Source: Oscheius onirici
Taxonomy: Eukaryota; Nematoda; Chromadorea; Rhabditida; Rhabditidae
Assembly (NCBI GenBank): GCA_932521025.1
Contig: OW051471.1
Location: 9,796,001-9,860,000, forward strand
Direction: 5' to 3'
DNA: 64,000 nt
This document shows positions 1-13,335 of this stretch, one piece after another (positions within the stretch are counted from its first letter, which is position 1; each line of letters starts with the position of its first letter). Made by a program: the position numbers and the translations under genes. The notes under the pieces were generated by a model that searched no databases, was not told the origin of the DNA, and worked only from the letters and a program-made list of their open reading frames with translations.

Positions 1-3000
1 ACAAAAACCACAGCCATTGTACATTCCACGCGAGGAAGCTCACAATTACAAAACGAGCTGGGCTAAAGAGACGTTTTCCGCCAAATTTTTTGAGATGTTA
101 CAAGTAAGTTAAGACAAAACTGCCTAAAGACCAAATTTAGAAAACTCTAACAAGACTTGACCAAGAACTACGCGGGAGTCTAGTAGTGTATTTTCATCCA
201 AGTGAGTGATAATCAAAACTGCATTGTGTTTAGAACCTTTTGAGATACTGTATGACATTTTCACCGATACCGATGAACGGTTAAGTTCTGCACTTCACAA
301 CATGATGGTTTGTTTACATTACAATTTGCATCTGGCCCTTCTAAGGAAACCACCAAGAAAATAAACGATTGTAAAAGTTATAGCCATTGGGTTCTACGAT
401 GTATTTGCTGATGATTAAATTCGTAGAGATATCATCCGAGAGACAGGGCGCGATTGACGATGATTACAAAATAATTTTTTTAGAGAGAATGCCATCGTCG
501 TAAGACAGCAGTCGCCGAGTTTGATCGATTATTGCGTGATCTGAACCACCCGTATACAACTTCTGCGCATTCTCAACTGGTGAGCAGTTGTGGAAGTTAC
601 GCAGAGCTTCAGATGAATTATTTTTTGGATTCACTCGTGAGTTTACAACGGATAAACAAAAGGTTGCCCTTTAGGTGCCTCTTTCAAAAGATGAAACGAA
701 TAAGAGAATCCATCTTTTTATGGCGGCTATATTCGCTGAACCTATGCTTTTTTACGCCATTGAAGAAAACAAAAGTGTAGGCAACACTGCATTCAATACG
801 CTTGCAGGTTTTTCTCGAAACATTTCAACAAGTCATAAAACCCAAGGATCTCGAGCTTGATTGGGATACTTTGATCAATCTGGAAAGCATCAATAAGGTT
901 TTAGTCGCTTGGTTTTCACCTGTGCCCGCACATTTCACAGCGAGAAAAACAGTTTATCAAGAGCAAAAAAAGAATGCTTCGTTCGCGATTCGCGAATTTC
1001 TCTGGAGCCAACCGGAAATAGGTCCGCTACCGTCGGTAAGAATTCATATTAATTTTTCGATTACTGTTGTCAGGATCCAAAAGACATAAAGGAGCACCTT
1101 ATCCGACTCTTGGAGATGGGAGACCCTCATGCAACGGCTTCCATTTTGAGAGTAATGCCAGTCCATCAAAATATGTTCTTTTCCATCTTGAAAGAGTTGA
1201 AAAATACGAACAAAACAAATCATGTAGGTTTCTTGGCATGTCTTTGAGCAAAATAAAAAGGTGACTGTCTGAATGAATAGTCGAAAAAAAAAAGTTGTTG
1301 TAACAATTTTTCAGAAAATTATTCACTCCGGAATCATATGGCCAACTGTGGCGCGCATCTTTGAAAAGATACCACTTTCACAGACAAAAGAGAACGTTAT
1401 GGTGACAAAATACTTCCACAGTAATCTCACAAGATCTTTTCAGATAGTTCACAGTCTTTTTGTTTTGTCAATTAATAGCCTACTACTTCTATCATCTTTT
1501 CGAGCCTATTACAAGGTAAAATTAAATAGACCATTTAGTATTCTCTTTCAGAAACTCACAGCATTTTTTTCCGTGAAGGAACAAGAAGAAGTTGAGGTCA
1601 GAAGTTACTACCACTTGTCTGAGAAGCTTTTTAGAAAGTTATGAAAGCACGGCGTGCAGCTGAAGACTATTTCGAGATCTTTTTTGACTCGCGCGATCAG
1701 TATGCAGCAGTATCACCAAGAGTAACACTAGAACAAAAGTATAGTAATAAGTTTTCTTACATCTTCTTTGGAATTTTCTACACAATGTTCGAAGTAAGTC
1801 ACACGAACGGAAATAGATAATGTTTTTAGAGAGAAGAAAACGAGCAAGGACAAGTTCAAATTTTAAACTACTTTCGTCAAGTGCTGCATATGAATATAGT
1901 TTTGCGAAGAATTTTCATGAAACCCGATTTCAGGAAGGTAAGACACCATTGGTATTTGAGAAATCTTATGGGTAGCTTTAATTTTAAGCTACTGTACGGC
2001 TCAATTCAAATTTCGCACATCTTTGTCCCATTGAAAGAACTGCAGAATTTGTTCGAGAAAGATTGGAGTGAAGTCTACGCTGTTGACATCATTGGGGCAA
2101 GTATTACAATTTCGGATAATATTATATATAACAGAAACCCATACTTGGTCATTTCCAAATGGACAGCCTGAAAATTCGAAAAGATCTTGGAAAACAAACA
2201 AAACTTGTTAAAGTACCAGGAATACCACAGTCTGTTGTTGCAGTAATTTTCTCTGAAAATTTCGGTTACGCTCAAAATGAACTGGACCGACTGATGAGGG
2301 TAACTAGTATATGATTTGAAAAAGGCCAAAAAATCTAGGTCCAAGGCCATCCTCATGTTGTTCGACTCTATGGTTTCATTGTTGCGAAGGATGATCATGT
2401 TGGCGTTCTTGTGGATTATTGCAAAGGCGGTTCTTTGAATAAACGTAGATTGTTTTTCCTAACCAATTCAAGTAATATTTTTAAGTTCTCTCAAATCCCG
2501 AAACTGTAGTCAGCGAAGACGATATTCTTTCTTGGAGCCAACAAGCAGCCAGTGGTCTTTTATTTCTCCACAACAACGATATTGTCCACGGGAGTGTAAC
2601 AACCAAAATGTAAAAACTTTAAGGACAAATATACGTTTTGCTTTTAGAATGATGCTAAGCGATAATCACAAAAATCTACAGTTACTTGTGGTTGGTCGTT
2701 TTGATGAGAGTAAAGAAAAGACAGAGCTGGATGCTACTCCAAAAGGAAGTAATGACGAAGAACCCACGAAGGAATCCGATGTGTACTACCTTGGCTGCTC
2801 CGTTTCTATTATCATCAGCAGGTCTGATTAGCTTCACTTTTGTAGTACCTTTCAAATGCAATGGTTCCTATTCTTATCTGCTTTCGCGTTTTGTATTTTT
2901 ATTCATAGAATTCACAATTGCATTTTTACAGACTCTTTGTTACTGATTTTACCACCGAGGCTCCTGTTTCACAGCCCAACCGTATGAATACTTTGCAAGA

Positions 3001-4151
3001 TTGTGTAGAGAGGTAATACCACGCGCATTACAGATTGTTAACTTTTTTTCTCTTTAGGATGAAAAACACAAATCCGAAGGAACGGGGCACTATTCAAGAT
3101 GCCTACAACGCTCTCGAAGCAATCACGGCCAGTGAAGTTGTGGTTGTGAAGTCAAAAACTTCTTCAATTGTAGAACAAAAGCAAGAGTACAAATTGGTTT
3201 TGGCTGGTTATTCTCGCGTTTGTTTTTATTCCTGTTTACTGTTTATTGTCTCTTTTTAGATTGACATATTGAACAACCTTCATTACGACAATCTTACCGA
3301 AATGATTCTTTGTGATTCTCCGGGAGCACACAAAATTATAGACAAAATTCTAACTTTTACGCAGCTTGTGTAAGTACAGTTGTTAGTTAATGGTTGTTGT
3401 TCCAGCTTTCTCGATCTGTCACAATCAAAATGCAAGTTAGGAATCTTTCCAAACCCTGCAACTACGTTATACAACTTGATGAACCGACTTGTAAAATTGG
3501 AGAAGCTAGACATCACTGGTACAAATCTGACCGCACGTCCTACTGAAGAAGATTGCCCGTGGAGAAAAGAAGCAATGTATGTTTGCTTTCCTTGCAATAT
3601 AAGCACAGAATCAGAGAATCTGGTCATATAACTGCTGCTACCGTATTCCAAAACAAAAAGCTCACATTTCTTGGAATTCTGAATTGTGAGAACTTTGGGG
3701 ATATTGACTCTGCCAGTCTTCCAATAGTGCAAATAGCTGGAAGCGCGAATGAAGATCAGGTAAATTCTTGATTCAATCATTTTTATTTTCTCTAATACTT
3801 CTGTAACACTCTCTGATTTACAGCTTATCACATCCTTCTATGTTTACGGCGAAAGGCCGGAGCTGTTGTTCATAGTTCTACGCAAATGCTGCATATTTTA
3901 CGATAACAAGGACGAATCTTTTAAGGTTTAACTTTATGTCGCTCTGTTATTGAATTTTCATTAAGACTAAACGAAACGACGTTTTAAAACACATGTTGGA
4001 TGCGTTCAAGAGGCACGCCAATAACAAGAACACGACGCTCCTTGGGTTGGAATGTATTTACAGAATGTGCTTCAAACTTCCTGTTTTGCCTACTCCTGTT
4101 CCTGTCGAATTGAAGCGATTGATTTTGAAGGGATCAGGAGAGATCGCTTGA
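1..4151 (+). CDS. P1: pseudokinase / ZYG-11-like protein, 5' partial, cut at its 3' end by the repeat array
   Basis: The window opens inside an exon homologous to P2 near 32.25 kb. An N-terminal helical region (484-2100) is followed by a kinase fold (2150-3120). The catalytic lysine position reads VVAVIF (2234-2251), the catalytic loop reads IVHGSVTTK (about 2580-2607) instead of HRDxKxxN, and the DFG position reads VVGRF (about 2686-2700), so I infer no phosphotransfer. A leucine-rich part follows (LEKLDITGTNL, about 3497-3529), then the ZYG-11-type AGSANEDQ stretch (about 3734-3759) and the first armadillo-type helices. The frame breaks at 4131, where tandem repeat DNA replaces the exon and gives a stop at 4149-4151. 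The missing C-terminal part is found again at 13336-15488, except for about 600 bp present in P2. The exon around 340-480 could not be resolved. Its expected K-type partner would lie before position 1. Confidence 0.75.
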
Positions 4152-7100
4152 CTGGGGAAGGGATCAAAAGGGATCGGTTGACTGGGGAAGGGATCAGGAG
4201 AGATCGGTTGACTGGGGAAGGGATCAGGAGAGATCGCTTGACTGGGGAAGGGATCAAAAGGGATCGGTTGACTGGGGAAGGGATCAGGAGAGATCGGTTG
4301 ACTGGGGAAGGGATCAAAAGGGATCGGTTGACTGGGGAAGGGATCAGGAGAGATCGGTTGACTGGGGAAGGGATCAGGAGAGATCGCTTGACTGGGGAAG
4401 GGATCAAAAGGGATCGGTTGACTGGGGAAGGGATCAGGAGAGATCGGTTGACTGGGGAAGGGATCAAAAGGGATCGGTTGACTGGGGAAGGGATCAGGAG
4501 AGATCGGTTGACTGGGGAAGGGATCAAAAGGGATCGGTTGACTGGGGAAGGGATCAGGAGAGATCGGTTGACTGGGGAAGGGATCAGGAGAGATCGCTTG
4601 ACTGGGGAAGGGATCAAAAGGGATCGGTTGACTGGGGAAGGGATCAGGAGAGATCGGTTGACTGGGGAAGGGATCAGGAGAGATCGGTTGACTGGGGAAG
4701 GTATCAGGAGAGATCGCTTGACTGGGGAAGGGATCAAAAGGGATCGGTTGACTGGGGAAGGGATCAAAAGGGATCGGTTGACTGGGGAAGGGATCAAAAG
4801 GGATCGGTTGACTGGGGAAGGGATCAGGAGAGATCGGTTGACTGGGGAAGGGATCAAAAGGGATCGGTTGACTGGGGAAGGGATCAGGAGAGATCGGTTG
4901 ACTGGGGAAGGGATCAAAAGGGATCGGTTGACTGGGGAAGGGATCAGGAGAGATCGGTTGACTGGGGAAGGGATCAGGAGAGATCGGTTGACTGGGGAAG
5001 GGATCAGGAGAGATCGGTTGACTGGGGAAGGGATCAGGAGAGATCGCTTGACTGGGGAAGGGATCAGGAGAGATCGGTTGACTGGGGAAGGGATCAAAAG
5101 GGATCGGTTGACTGGGGAAGGGATCAGGAGAGATCGGTTGACTGGGGAAGGGATCAGGAGAGATCGCTTGACTGGGGAAGGGATCAGGAGAGATCGCTTG
5201 ACTGGGGAAGGGATCAGGAGAGATCGGTTGACTGGGGAAGGGATCAGGAGAGATCGCTTGACTGGGGAAGGGATCAGGAGAGATCGCTTGACTGGGGAAG
5301 GGCTCAAAAGGGATCGGTTGACTGGGGAAGGGATCAGGAGAGATCGGTTGACTGGGGAAGGGATCAGGAGAGATCGGTTGACTGGGGAAGGGATCAAAAG
5401 GGATCGGTTGACTGGGGAAGGGATCAGGAGAGATCGGTTGACTGGGGAAGGGATCAGGAGAGATCGGTTGACTGGGGAAGGGATCAGGAGAGATCGGTTG
5501 ACTGGGGAAGGGATCAGGAGAGATCGCTTGACTGGGGAAGGGATCAGGAGAGATCGGTTGACTGGGGAAGGGATCAAAAGGGATCGGTTGACTGGGGAAG
5601 GGATCAGGAGAGATCGGTTGACTGGGGAAGGGATCAGGAGAGATCGCTTGACTGGGGAAGGGATCAGGAGAGATCGCTTGACTGGGGAAGGGATCAGGAG
5701 AGATCGGTTGACTGGGGAAGGGATCAGGAGAGATCGCTTGACTGGGGAAGGGATCAGGAGAGATCGCTTGACTGGGGAAGGGCTCAAAAGGGATCGGTTG
5801 ACTGGGGAAGGGATCAGGAGAGATCGGTTGACTGGGGAAGGGATCAGGAGAGATCGGTTGACTGGGGAAGGGATCAAAAGGGATCGGTTGACTGGGGAAG
5901 GGATCAGGAGAGATCGGTTGACTGGGGAAGGGATCAGGAGAGATCGCTTGACTGGGGAAGGGATCAAAAGGGATCGGTTGACTGGGGAAGGGATCAGGAG
6001 AGATCGGTTGACTGGGGAAGGGATCAAAAGGGATCGGTTGACTGGGGAAGGGATCAGGAGAGATCGGTTGACTGGGGAAGGGATCAGGAGAGATCGCTTG
6101 ACTGGGGAAGGGATCAAAAGGGATCGGTTGACTGGGGAAGGGATCAGGAGAGATCGGTTGACTGGGGAAGGGATCAAAAGGGATCGGTTGACTGGGGAAG
6201 GGATCAGGAGAGATCGGTTGACTGGGGAAGGGATCAAAAGGGATCGGTTGACTGGGGAAGGGATCAGGAGAGATCGGTTGACTGGGGAAGGGATCAGGAG
6301 AGATCGCTTGACTGGGGAAGGGATCAAAAGGGATCGGTTGACTGGGGAAGGGATCAGGAGAGATCGGTTGACTGGGGAAGGGATCAGGAGAGATCGGTTG
6401 ACTGGGGAAGGGATCAGGAGAGATCGCTTGACTGGGGAAGGGATCAAAAGGGATCGGTTGACTGGGGAAGGGATCAGGAGAGATCGGTTGACTGGGGAAG
6501 GGATCAAAAGGGATCGGTTGACTGGGGAAGGGATCAAAAGGGATCGGTTGACTGGGGAAGGGATCAAAAGGGATCGGTTGACTGGGGAAGGGATCAAAAG
6601 GGATCGGTTGACTGGGGAAGGGATCAGGAGAGATCGGTTGACTGGGGAAGGGATCAGGAGAGATCGGTTGACTGGGGAAGGGATCAGGAGAGATCGGTTG
6701 ACTGGGGAAGGGATCAGGAGAGATCGCTTGACTGGGGAAGGGATCAGGAGAGATCGGTTGACTGGGGAAGGGATCAAAAGGGATCGGTTGACTGGGGAAG
6801 GGATCAGGAGAGATCGGTTGACTGGGGAAGGGATCAGGAGAGATCGCTTGACTGGGGAAGGGATCAGGAGAGATCGCTTGACTGGGGAAGGGATCAGGAG
6901 AGATCGGTTGACTGGGGAAGGGATCAGGAGAGATCGCTTGACTGGGGAAGGGATCAGGAGAGATCGCTTGACTGGGGAAGGGATCAAAAGGGATCGGTTG
7001 ACTGGGGAAGGGATCAGGAGAGATCGGTTGACTGGGGAAGGGATCAGGAGAGATCGGTTGACTGGGGAAGGGATCAAAAGGGATCGGTTGACTGGGGAAG

Positions 7101-10100
7101 GGATCAGGAGAGATCGGTTGACTGGGGAAGGGATCAAAAGGGATCGGTTGACTGGGGAAGGGATCAAAAGGGATCGGTTGACTGGGGAAGGGATCAGGAG
7201 AGATCGGTTGACTGGGGAAGGGATCAGGAGAGATCGCTTGACTGGGGAAGGGATCAAAAGGGATCGGTTGACTGGGGAAGGGATCAGGAGAGATCGGTTG
7301 ACTGGGGAAGGGATCAAAAGGGATCGGTTGACTGGGGAAGGGATCAGGAGAGATCGGTTGACTGGGGAAGGGATCAAAAGGGATCGGTTGACTGGGGAAG
7401 GGATCAGGAGAGATCGCTTGACTGGGGAAGGGATCAGGAGAGATCGGTTGACTGGGGAAGGGATCAAAAGGGATCGGTTGACTGGGGAAGGGATCAGGAG
7501 AGATCGGTTGACTGGGGAAGGGATCAAAAGGGATCGGTTGACTGGGGAAGGGATCAGGAGAGATCGCTTGACTGGGGAAGGGATCAGGAGAGATCGCTTG
7601 ACTGGGGAAGGGATCAGGAGAGATCGCTTGACTGGGGAAGGGATCAAAAGGGATCGCTTGACTGGGGAAGGGATCAAAAGGGATCGGTTGACTGGGGAAG
7701 GGATCAAAAGGGATCGGTTGACTGGGGAAGGGATCAGGAGAGATCGGTTGACTGGGGAAGAAATCAGGAGAGATCGCTTGACTGGGGAAGGGATCAAAAG
7801 GGATCGGTTGACTGGGGAAGGGATCAGGAGAGATCGGTTGACTGGGGAAGGGATCAAAAGGGATCGGTTGACTGGGGAAGGGATCAAAAGGGATCGGTTG
7901 ACTGGGGAAGGGATCAGGAGAGATCGGTTGACTGGGGAAGGGATCAGGAGAGATCGGTTGACTGGGGAAGGGATCAGGAGAGATCGGTTGACTGGGGAAG
8001 GGATCAAAAGGGATCGGTTGACTGGGGAAGGGATCAAAAGGGATCGGTTGACTGGGGAAGGGATCAGGAGAGATCGGTTGACTGGGGAAGGGATCAAAAG
8101 GGATCGGTTGACTGGGGAAGGGATCAAAAGGGATCGGTTGACTGGGGAAGGGATCAGGAGAGATCGGTTGACTGGGGAAGGGATCAAAAGGGATCGGTTG
8201 ACTGGGGAAGGGATCAGGAGAGATCGGTTGACTGGGGAAGGGATCAGGAGAGATCGCTTGACTGGGGAAGGGATCAAAAGGGATCGGTTGACTGGGGAAG
8301 GGATCAAAAGGGATCGGTTGACTGGGGAAGGGATCAGGAGAGATCGGTTGACTGGGGAAGGGATCAGGAGAGATCGGTTGACTGGGGAAGGGATCAGGAG
8401 AGATCGGTTGACTGGGGAAGGGATCAAAAGGGATCGGTTGACTGGGGAAGGGATCAAAAGGGATCGGTTGACTGGGGAAGGGATCAGGAGAGATCGGTTG
8501 ACTGGGGAAGGGATCAAAAGGGATCGGTTGACTGGGGAAGGGATCAGGAGAGATCGGTTGACTGGGGAAGGGATCAGGAGAGATCGCTTGACTGGGGAAG
8601 GGATCAAAAGGGATCGGTTGACTGGGGAAGGGATCAGGAGAGATTGGTTGACTGGGGAAGAAATCAGGAGAGATCGCTTGACTGGGGAAGGGATCAAAAG
8701 GGATCGGTTGACTGGGGAAGGGATCAAAAGGGATCGGTTGACTGGGGAAGGGATCAGGAGAGATCGGTTGACTGGGGAAGGGATCAAAAGGGATCGGTTG
8801 ACTGGGGAAGGGATCAGGAGAGATCGGTTGACTGGGGAAGGGATCAAAAGGGATCGGTTGACTGGGGAAGGGATCAGGAGAGATCGGTTGACTGGGGAAG
8901 GGATCAAAAGGGATCGGTTGACTGGGGAAGGGATCAGGAGAGATCGGTTGACTGGGGAAGGGATCAAAAGGGATCGGTTGACTGGGGAAGGGATCAGGAG
9001 AGATCGGTTGACTGGGGAAGGGATCAGGAGAGATCGCTTGACTGGGGAAGGGATCAAAAGGGATCGGTTGACTGGGGAAGGGATCAGGAGAGATCGGTTG
9101 ACTGGGGAAGGGATCAAAAGGGATCGGTTGACTGGGGAAGGGATCAAAAGGGATCGGTTGACTGGGGAAGGGATCAGGAGAGATCGGTTGACTGGGGAAG
9201 GGATCAAAAGGGATCGGTTGACTGGGGAAGGGATCAGGAGAGATCGGTTGACTGGGGAAGGGATCAAAAGGGATCGGTTGACTGGGGAAGGGATCAGGAG
9301 AGATCGGTTGACTGGGGAAGGGATCAAAAGGGATCGGTTGACTGGGGAAGGGATCAGGAGAGATCGGTTGACTGGGGAAGGGATCAGGAGAGATCGCTTG
9401 ACTGGGGAAGGGATCAAAAGGGATCGGTTGACTGGGGAAGGGATCAGGAGAGATCGGTTGACTGGGGAAGGGATCAAAAGGGATCGGTTGACTGGGGAAG
9501 GGATCAGGAGAGATCGCTTGACTGGGGAAGGGATCAAAAGGGATCGGTTGACTGGGGAAGGGATCAAAAGGGATCGGTTGACTGGGGAAGGGATCAAAAG
9601 GGATCGGTTGACTGGGGAAGGGATCAGGAGAGATCGGTTGACTGGGGAAGGGATCAGGAGAGATCGGTTGACTGGGGAAGGGATCAAAAGGGATCGGTTG
9701 ACTGGGGAAGGGATCAAAAGGGATCGGTTGACTGGGGAAGGGATCAGGAGAGATCGGTTGACTGGGGAAGGGATCAGGAGAGATCGCTTGACTGGGGAAG
9801 GGATCAGGAGAAATCGGTTGACTGGGGAAGGGATCAGGAGAGATCGGTTGACTGGGGAAGGGATCAAAAGGGATCGGTTGACTGGGGAAGGGATCAAAAG
9901 GGATCGGTTGACTGGGGAAGGGATCAAAAGGGATCGGTTGACTGGGGAAGGGATCAGGAGAGATCGGTTGACTGGGGAAGGGATCAGGAGAGATCGCTTG
10001 ACTGGGGAAGGGATCAGGAGAGATCGGTTGACTGGGGAAGGGATCAAAAGGGATCGGTTGACTGGGGAAGGGATCAGGAGAGATCGGTTGACTGGGGAAG

Positions 10101-10920
10101 GGATCAAAAGGGATCGGTTGACTGGGGAAGGGATCAAAAGGGATCGGTTGACTGGGGAAGGGATCAGGAGAGATCGGTTGACTGGGGAAGGGATCAGGAG
10201 AGATCGGTTGACTGGGGAAGGGATCAAAAGGGATCGGTTGACTGGGGAAGGGATCAGGAGAGATCGGTTGACTGGGGAAGGGATCAGGAGAGATCGGTTG
10301 ACTGGGGAAGGGATCAGGAGAGATCGGTTGACTGGGGAAGGGATCAAAAGGGATCGGTTGACTGGGGAAGGGATCAAAAGGGATCGGTTGACTGGGGAAG
10401 GGATCAAAAGGGATCGGTTGACTGGGGAAGGGATCAGGAGAGATCGGTTGACTGGGGAAGGGATCAAAAGGGATCGGTTGACTGGGGAAGGGATCAGGAG
10501 AGATCGGTTGACTGGGGAAGGGATCAGGAGAGATCGGTTGACTGGGGAAGGGATCAGGAGAGATCGCTTGACTGGGGAAGGGATCAGGAGAGATCGGTTG
10601 ACTGGGGAAGGGATCAGGAGAGATCGCTTGACTGGGGAAGGGATCAGGAGAGATCGGTTGACTGGGGAAGGGATCAGGAGAGATCGGTTGACTGGGGAAG
10701 GGATCAGGAGAGATCGCTTGACTGGGGAAGGGATCAGGAGAGATCGGTTGACTGGGGAAGGGATCAGGAGAGATCGCTTGACTGGGGAAGGGATCAGGAG
10801 AGATCGCTTGACTGGGGAAGGGATCAAAAGGGATCGGTTGACTGGGGAAGGGATCAAAAGGGATCGCTTGACTGGGGAAGGGATCAGGAGAGATCAGAGG
10901 AGAACTGTTGACTGGGGAAG
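4131..10920 (+). repeat. Left 30-bp tandem array (about 226 units)
   Basis: Perfectly phased 30-bp units begin GGATC and end GTTGACTGGGGAAG or CTTGACTGGGGAAG. Three main unit types differ at the AAAAGG/AGGAGA block and at GGTTG/CGTTG-type positions (read as ATCGGTTG or ATCGCTTG). Length is 6,790 bp, that is 226 units plus a 10-bp insertion in the last unit (about 10893-10902). Because 30 is a multiple of 3, four of six frames have no stop, so the very long open frames here are by-products. The + strand is purine- and G-rich. Rare variants mark larger duplications: GGCTC occurs at 5301 and 5781 (480 bp, 16 units) within matching surroundings, and AAATC at 7761 and 8661 (900 bp). The array begins in the middle of a P1 exon. 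Confidence 0.98.
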
Positions 10921-11150
10921 CCGCTCAAATTCTGGAAGATTCAAAGGGCTCGCTCACGAAAAAGTATACAAAGAACATGAAAAAAGACTTGGATCGTCCT
11001 TCAGTGAAGAAACATAATCAACTACAAGAATTACAAATAGCATTCAATAGCAGTAGTGATGAGTCGTGTTGTGAGGAGGTTTTTCTGTTATCATTGTACA
11101 TTTTTATTGGTAAATACACACAGGTTTATTCAAATCGTTCAATGTCCGTT
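10921..11150. other. Short unique stretch between left array and inverted ZYG-11-like fragment
   Basis: This 230-bp stretch is mirrored at 15489-15718. On the side that follows the ZYG-11-like stop it holds AATAAA motifs (about 15509 and 15532 on the + strand of the right arm), the likely poly(A) region of that gene. The opposite strand can encode a Lys-rich peptide running off the array, but nothing supports it as a gene. I see nothing else. Confidence 0.5.
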
Positions 11151-13303
11151 CTACAGAGTCAGTGATTGCAAAGACGCCTGTGTTTCCTTCAATTTGCTAA
11201 AAAGAAGAATTATTTGGAGCATTCAGTCAACTCACAATTCGTTCAAGGTCTGCATCACCATTCGAGAATACTCAACAAATTTTTGATCGCTCGAGGTTGT
11301 TGAGAGGTTTTCGAGCAAGGGAATGAACCCGTACTCGATGAGCATTGGGCAATATCTGAATTTCGCCTGGTTTTTTGAATAAAAAGTTGATTACTTTTCT
11401 CCATTTTGAGTGATCAAATGCTGCAGGTTCCAGGCAGCCCATAGTTTAGAAGCAGCATTGTCATGGCTCAGTATTTGAAGAAAAACATTTGGCGATTCAT
11501 ACCTGAAAGCAGTGAAATGTGTTTTGAATGGGAGTTCAAACTCACGAAATGTTTAAAGTTGCCTCAAAGCTCCAGCTATTAATCTCCTGAAGGTTTACTT
11601 TATAAGGAAACTGCATGAAACAACTTACCTGAATCATAATTTTTTCCACAAATTCTTTTTGAAAAGAAACGTTTGTCCAATCTTCAAGGAGCAGTAGCGC
11701 GAAAACGTGGGAACTATTATATCCCATATAGCAGGCGGATTCTGGCTCCAAAAGCAGTGACCTGAATGAGAAATACAGCTAAACTTTTTAATTAGACGGA
11801 ATTAATATTTTCTACTTCGAGCTGTCGACAAAAAACAGTGATATAAAACCACCTACGTCAAAATTGTTAAAAGTTTGTCGCTCACAAGTTGCCTTCGGAG
11901 CTCTGCAACCTCTGCAACATTACTTATAGTGATAAATATGGATGAGCGGGACCTGAAACAAAATGATTACAAAATGGTCATTCTGAAGTTCAGTAAGCCT
12001 GTCTGGTATCAGCTCATGTGCATTGTCCCTTACACAGGTATGAATTGTGAACTAACCACTCATCGTTGCACAGATTGAAACAATTAACAAATAGATCTAC
12101 ACCGCCTTTTTCCATCAGTTTGTAACAGTTTGAAGGCAGTTCGTCCGTTATCTTTGTCAGAAAACTCCAAACAACACCATACAACCATGTTTCACTTTCC
12201 GCTTCCATTTCTCCAGACAGCAAACTGATAGCGATCTATAATGGTTGTTAATCGTGTACTGCAGTCAATGTCTCAATTACCTCAATTGTTCCGAGAGTTC
12301 CTAACTCTTCGCGTTTTTCGGGAATTGTGGATAAACGATAAAGCAACGATGTTGTAGCTTTTTGTGCCAGGTCATTACCAGAATGATGGTTCATCATTTT
12401 CTGAATGCTTCCTACCACAACGCTGAATTTTCATTTCAAACGGAAGGGATAAAACGAACTTTGTTAAAGAAAAATAGTGCGGCTCAAAATGCGTTAATCC
12501 TGCACAGCAATAAACCGCGGTGACAGATTCAAAATCGTATTCCATTAAAAAAAACAGAAGAGAACAAGTAGACTGTTTCGTTACTTCAGAAAGAAGTTCC
12601 ATTGTCATGGGAAGAATGTTGATCAAGGCAGCTGCACCCAGTTGTCTAATCTCTGGTTCATTGTGGTGCCTACACAATGCTAAGCAAACTGCCCTCAATC
12701 TATAGAATTTAACTTCCTGAAGGGAAAAGTACAGTTTGTAATACGTCTTACATCGCTGGCGGATTCTAGTTCCGTCACGGATGAGACGACAATTTGTCTG
12801 AGATACTCTTCGACTCCTTTGAGATCTTCTTCTGGGTCATTAGGCTAACGAAAATATGGGTTAAGTATGAAAATACACACCTCTTCTTTGGGGCCTTCCA
12901 ACGAGTTTTTTTCTTCAACCAACTGAGCTTCTGATAACGATACAGATACAGTGTTTTCAGAACAGGTTGAACCACTGTGAAAAAGTTTTGTTTGCTGCTT
13001 ATAACTCGGCTTACTCTAAATTGCCGGCAAGCGTAGTTTCTGTAAGATCAACAGACGCTGAATCAATGAACTTTGAGCAAGATGGAGTCTGATCATCCTC
13101 AAAGGATGGTTGACCCACCGTCTGGAGAGGTTTTTCACCTTGTTCGACCTCGTTTCTATAACAAAATGACCTGATTGCTAGTAACGTACCCCGTTTTTGA
13201 AGACTCTTCCTGATTGGCCAACCACAAACAATCCTTAATAGCAAGCTTAATGAACTCGCACAGATCCGGTTCTTCGCGTCTGATGGGTTTTTATTTATGA
13301 TTT
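11151..13303 (-). pseudogene. Inverted copy of the P1 C-terminal ZYG-11-like exons
   Basis: The minus strand carries the same exons as 13336-15488, with identical predicted peptides and splice sites, ending at a stop mirrored to 11151-11153. It has no 5' part: upstream lies only the 32-bp palindrome spacer. It encodes the armadillo-type C-terminal half of the family protein, with no start, kinase or leucine-rich part. I read it as the product of the inverted duplication that split P1. If transcribed with its twin, the two RNAs would be fully complementary over about 2.1 kb. Confidence 0.85.
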
Positions 13304-13335
13304 TAGCAGTAGCTGACGTCTTGTAAGTTCAGAAT
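13304..13335. other. 32-bp spacer at the palindrome centre
   Basis: These are the only bases between the two arms. They do not pair with each other and I recognise no known sequencing-adapter or transposon-end sequence. The arms meet at an AT-rich run (TTTTTATTTATGATTT on the left). A spacer this short is what fold-back template switching or hairpin-capped break repair leaves. Confidence 0.9.

Larger units (their letters stand above)
10721..13303 (+). repeat. Left arm of the central palindrome, unique part
   Basis: This is the reverse complement of 13336-15918: position x pairs with 26639 minus x. I compared blocks near 10741-10800, 11281, 11761, 12241, 13001 and 13281 and found no mismatch, and the predicted peptides from both arms are identical. 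Pairing stops at 13303/13336 at the centre. Outward it fails at about 10720/15919, inside the arrays. Near-perfect identity over 2.58 kb, introns included, means a recent duplication, ongoing gene conversion or an assembly product. Confidence 0.95.

Noticed and set aside
4052-11017. Very long open frames over the left array (about 2,300 residues of IRRDRLTGEG, plus others on both strands)
   Set aside because: They arise because a 30-bp unit without stops stays open in four of six frames. The P1 frame itself stops at once (4149-4151), and the apparent starts lie in unrelated flanking sequence.
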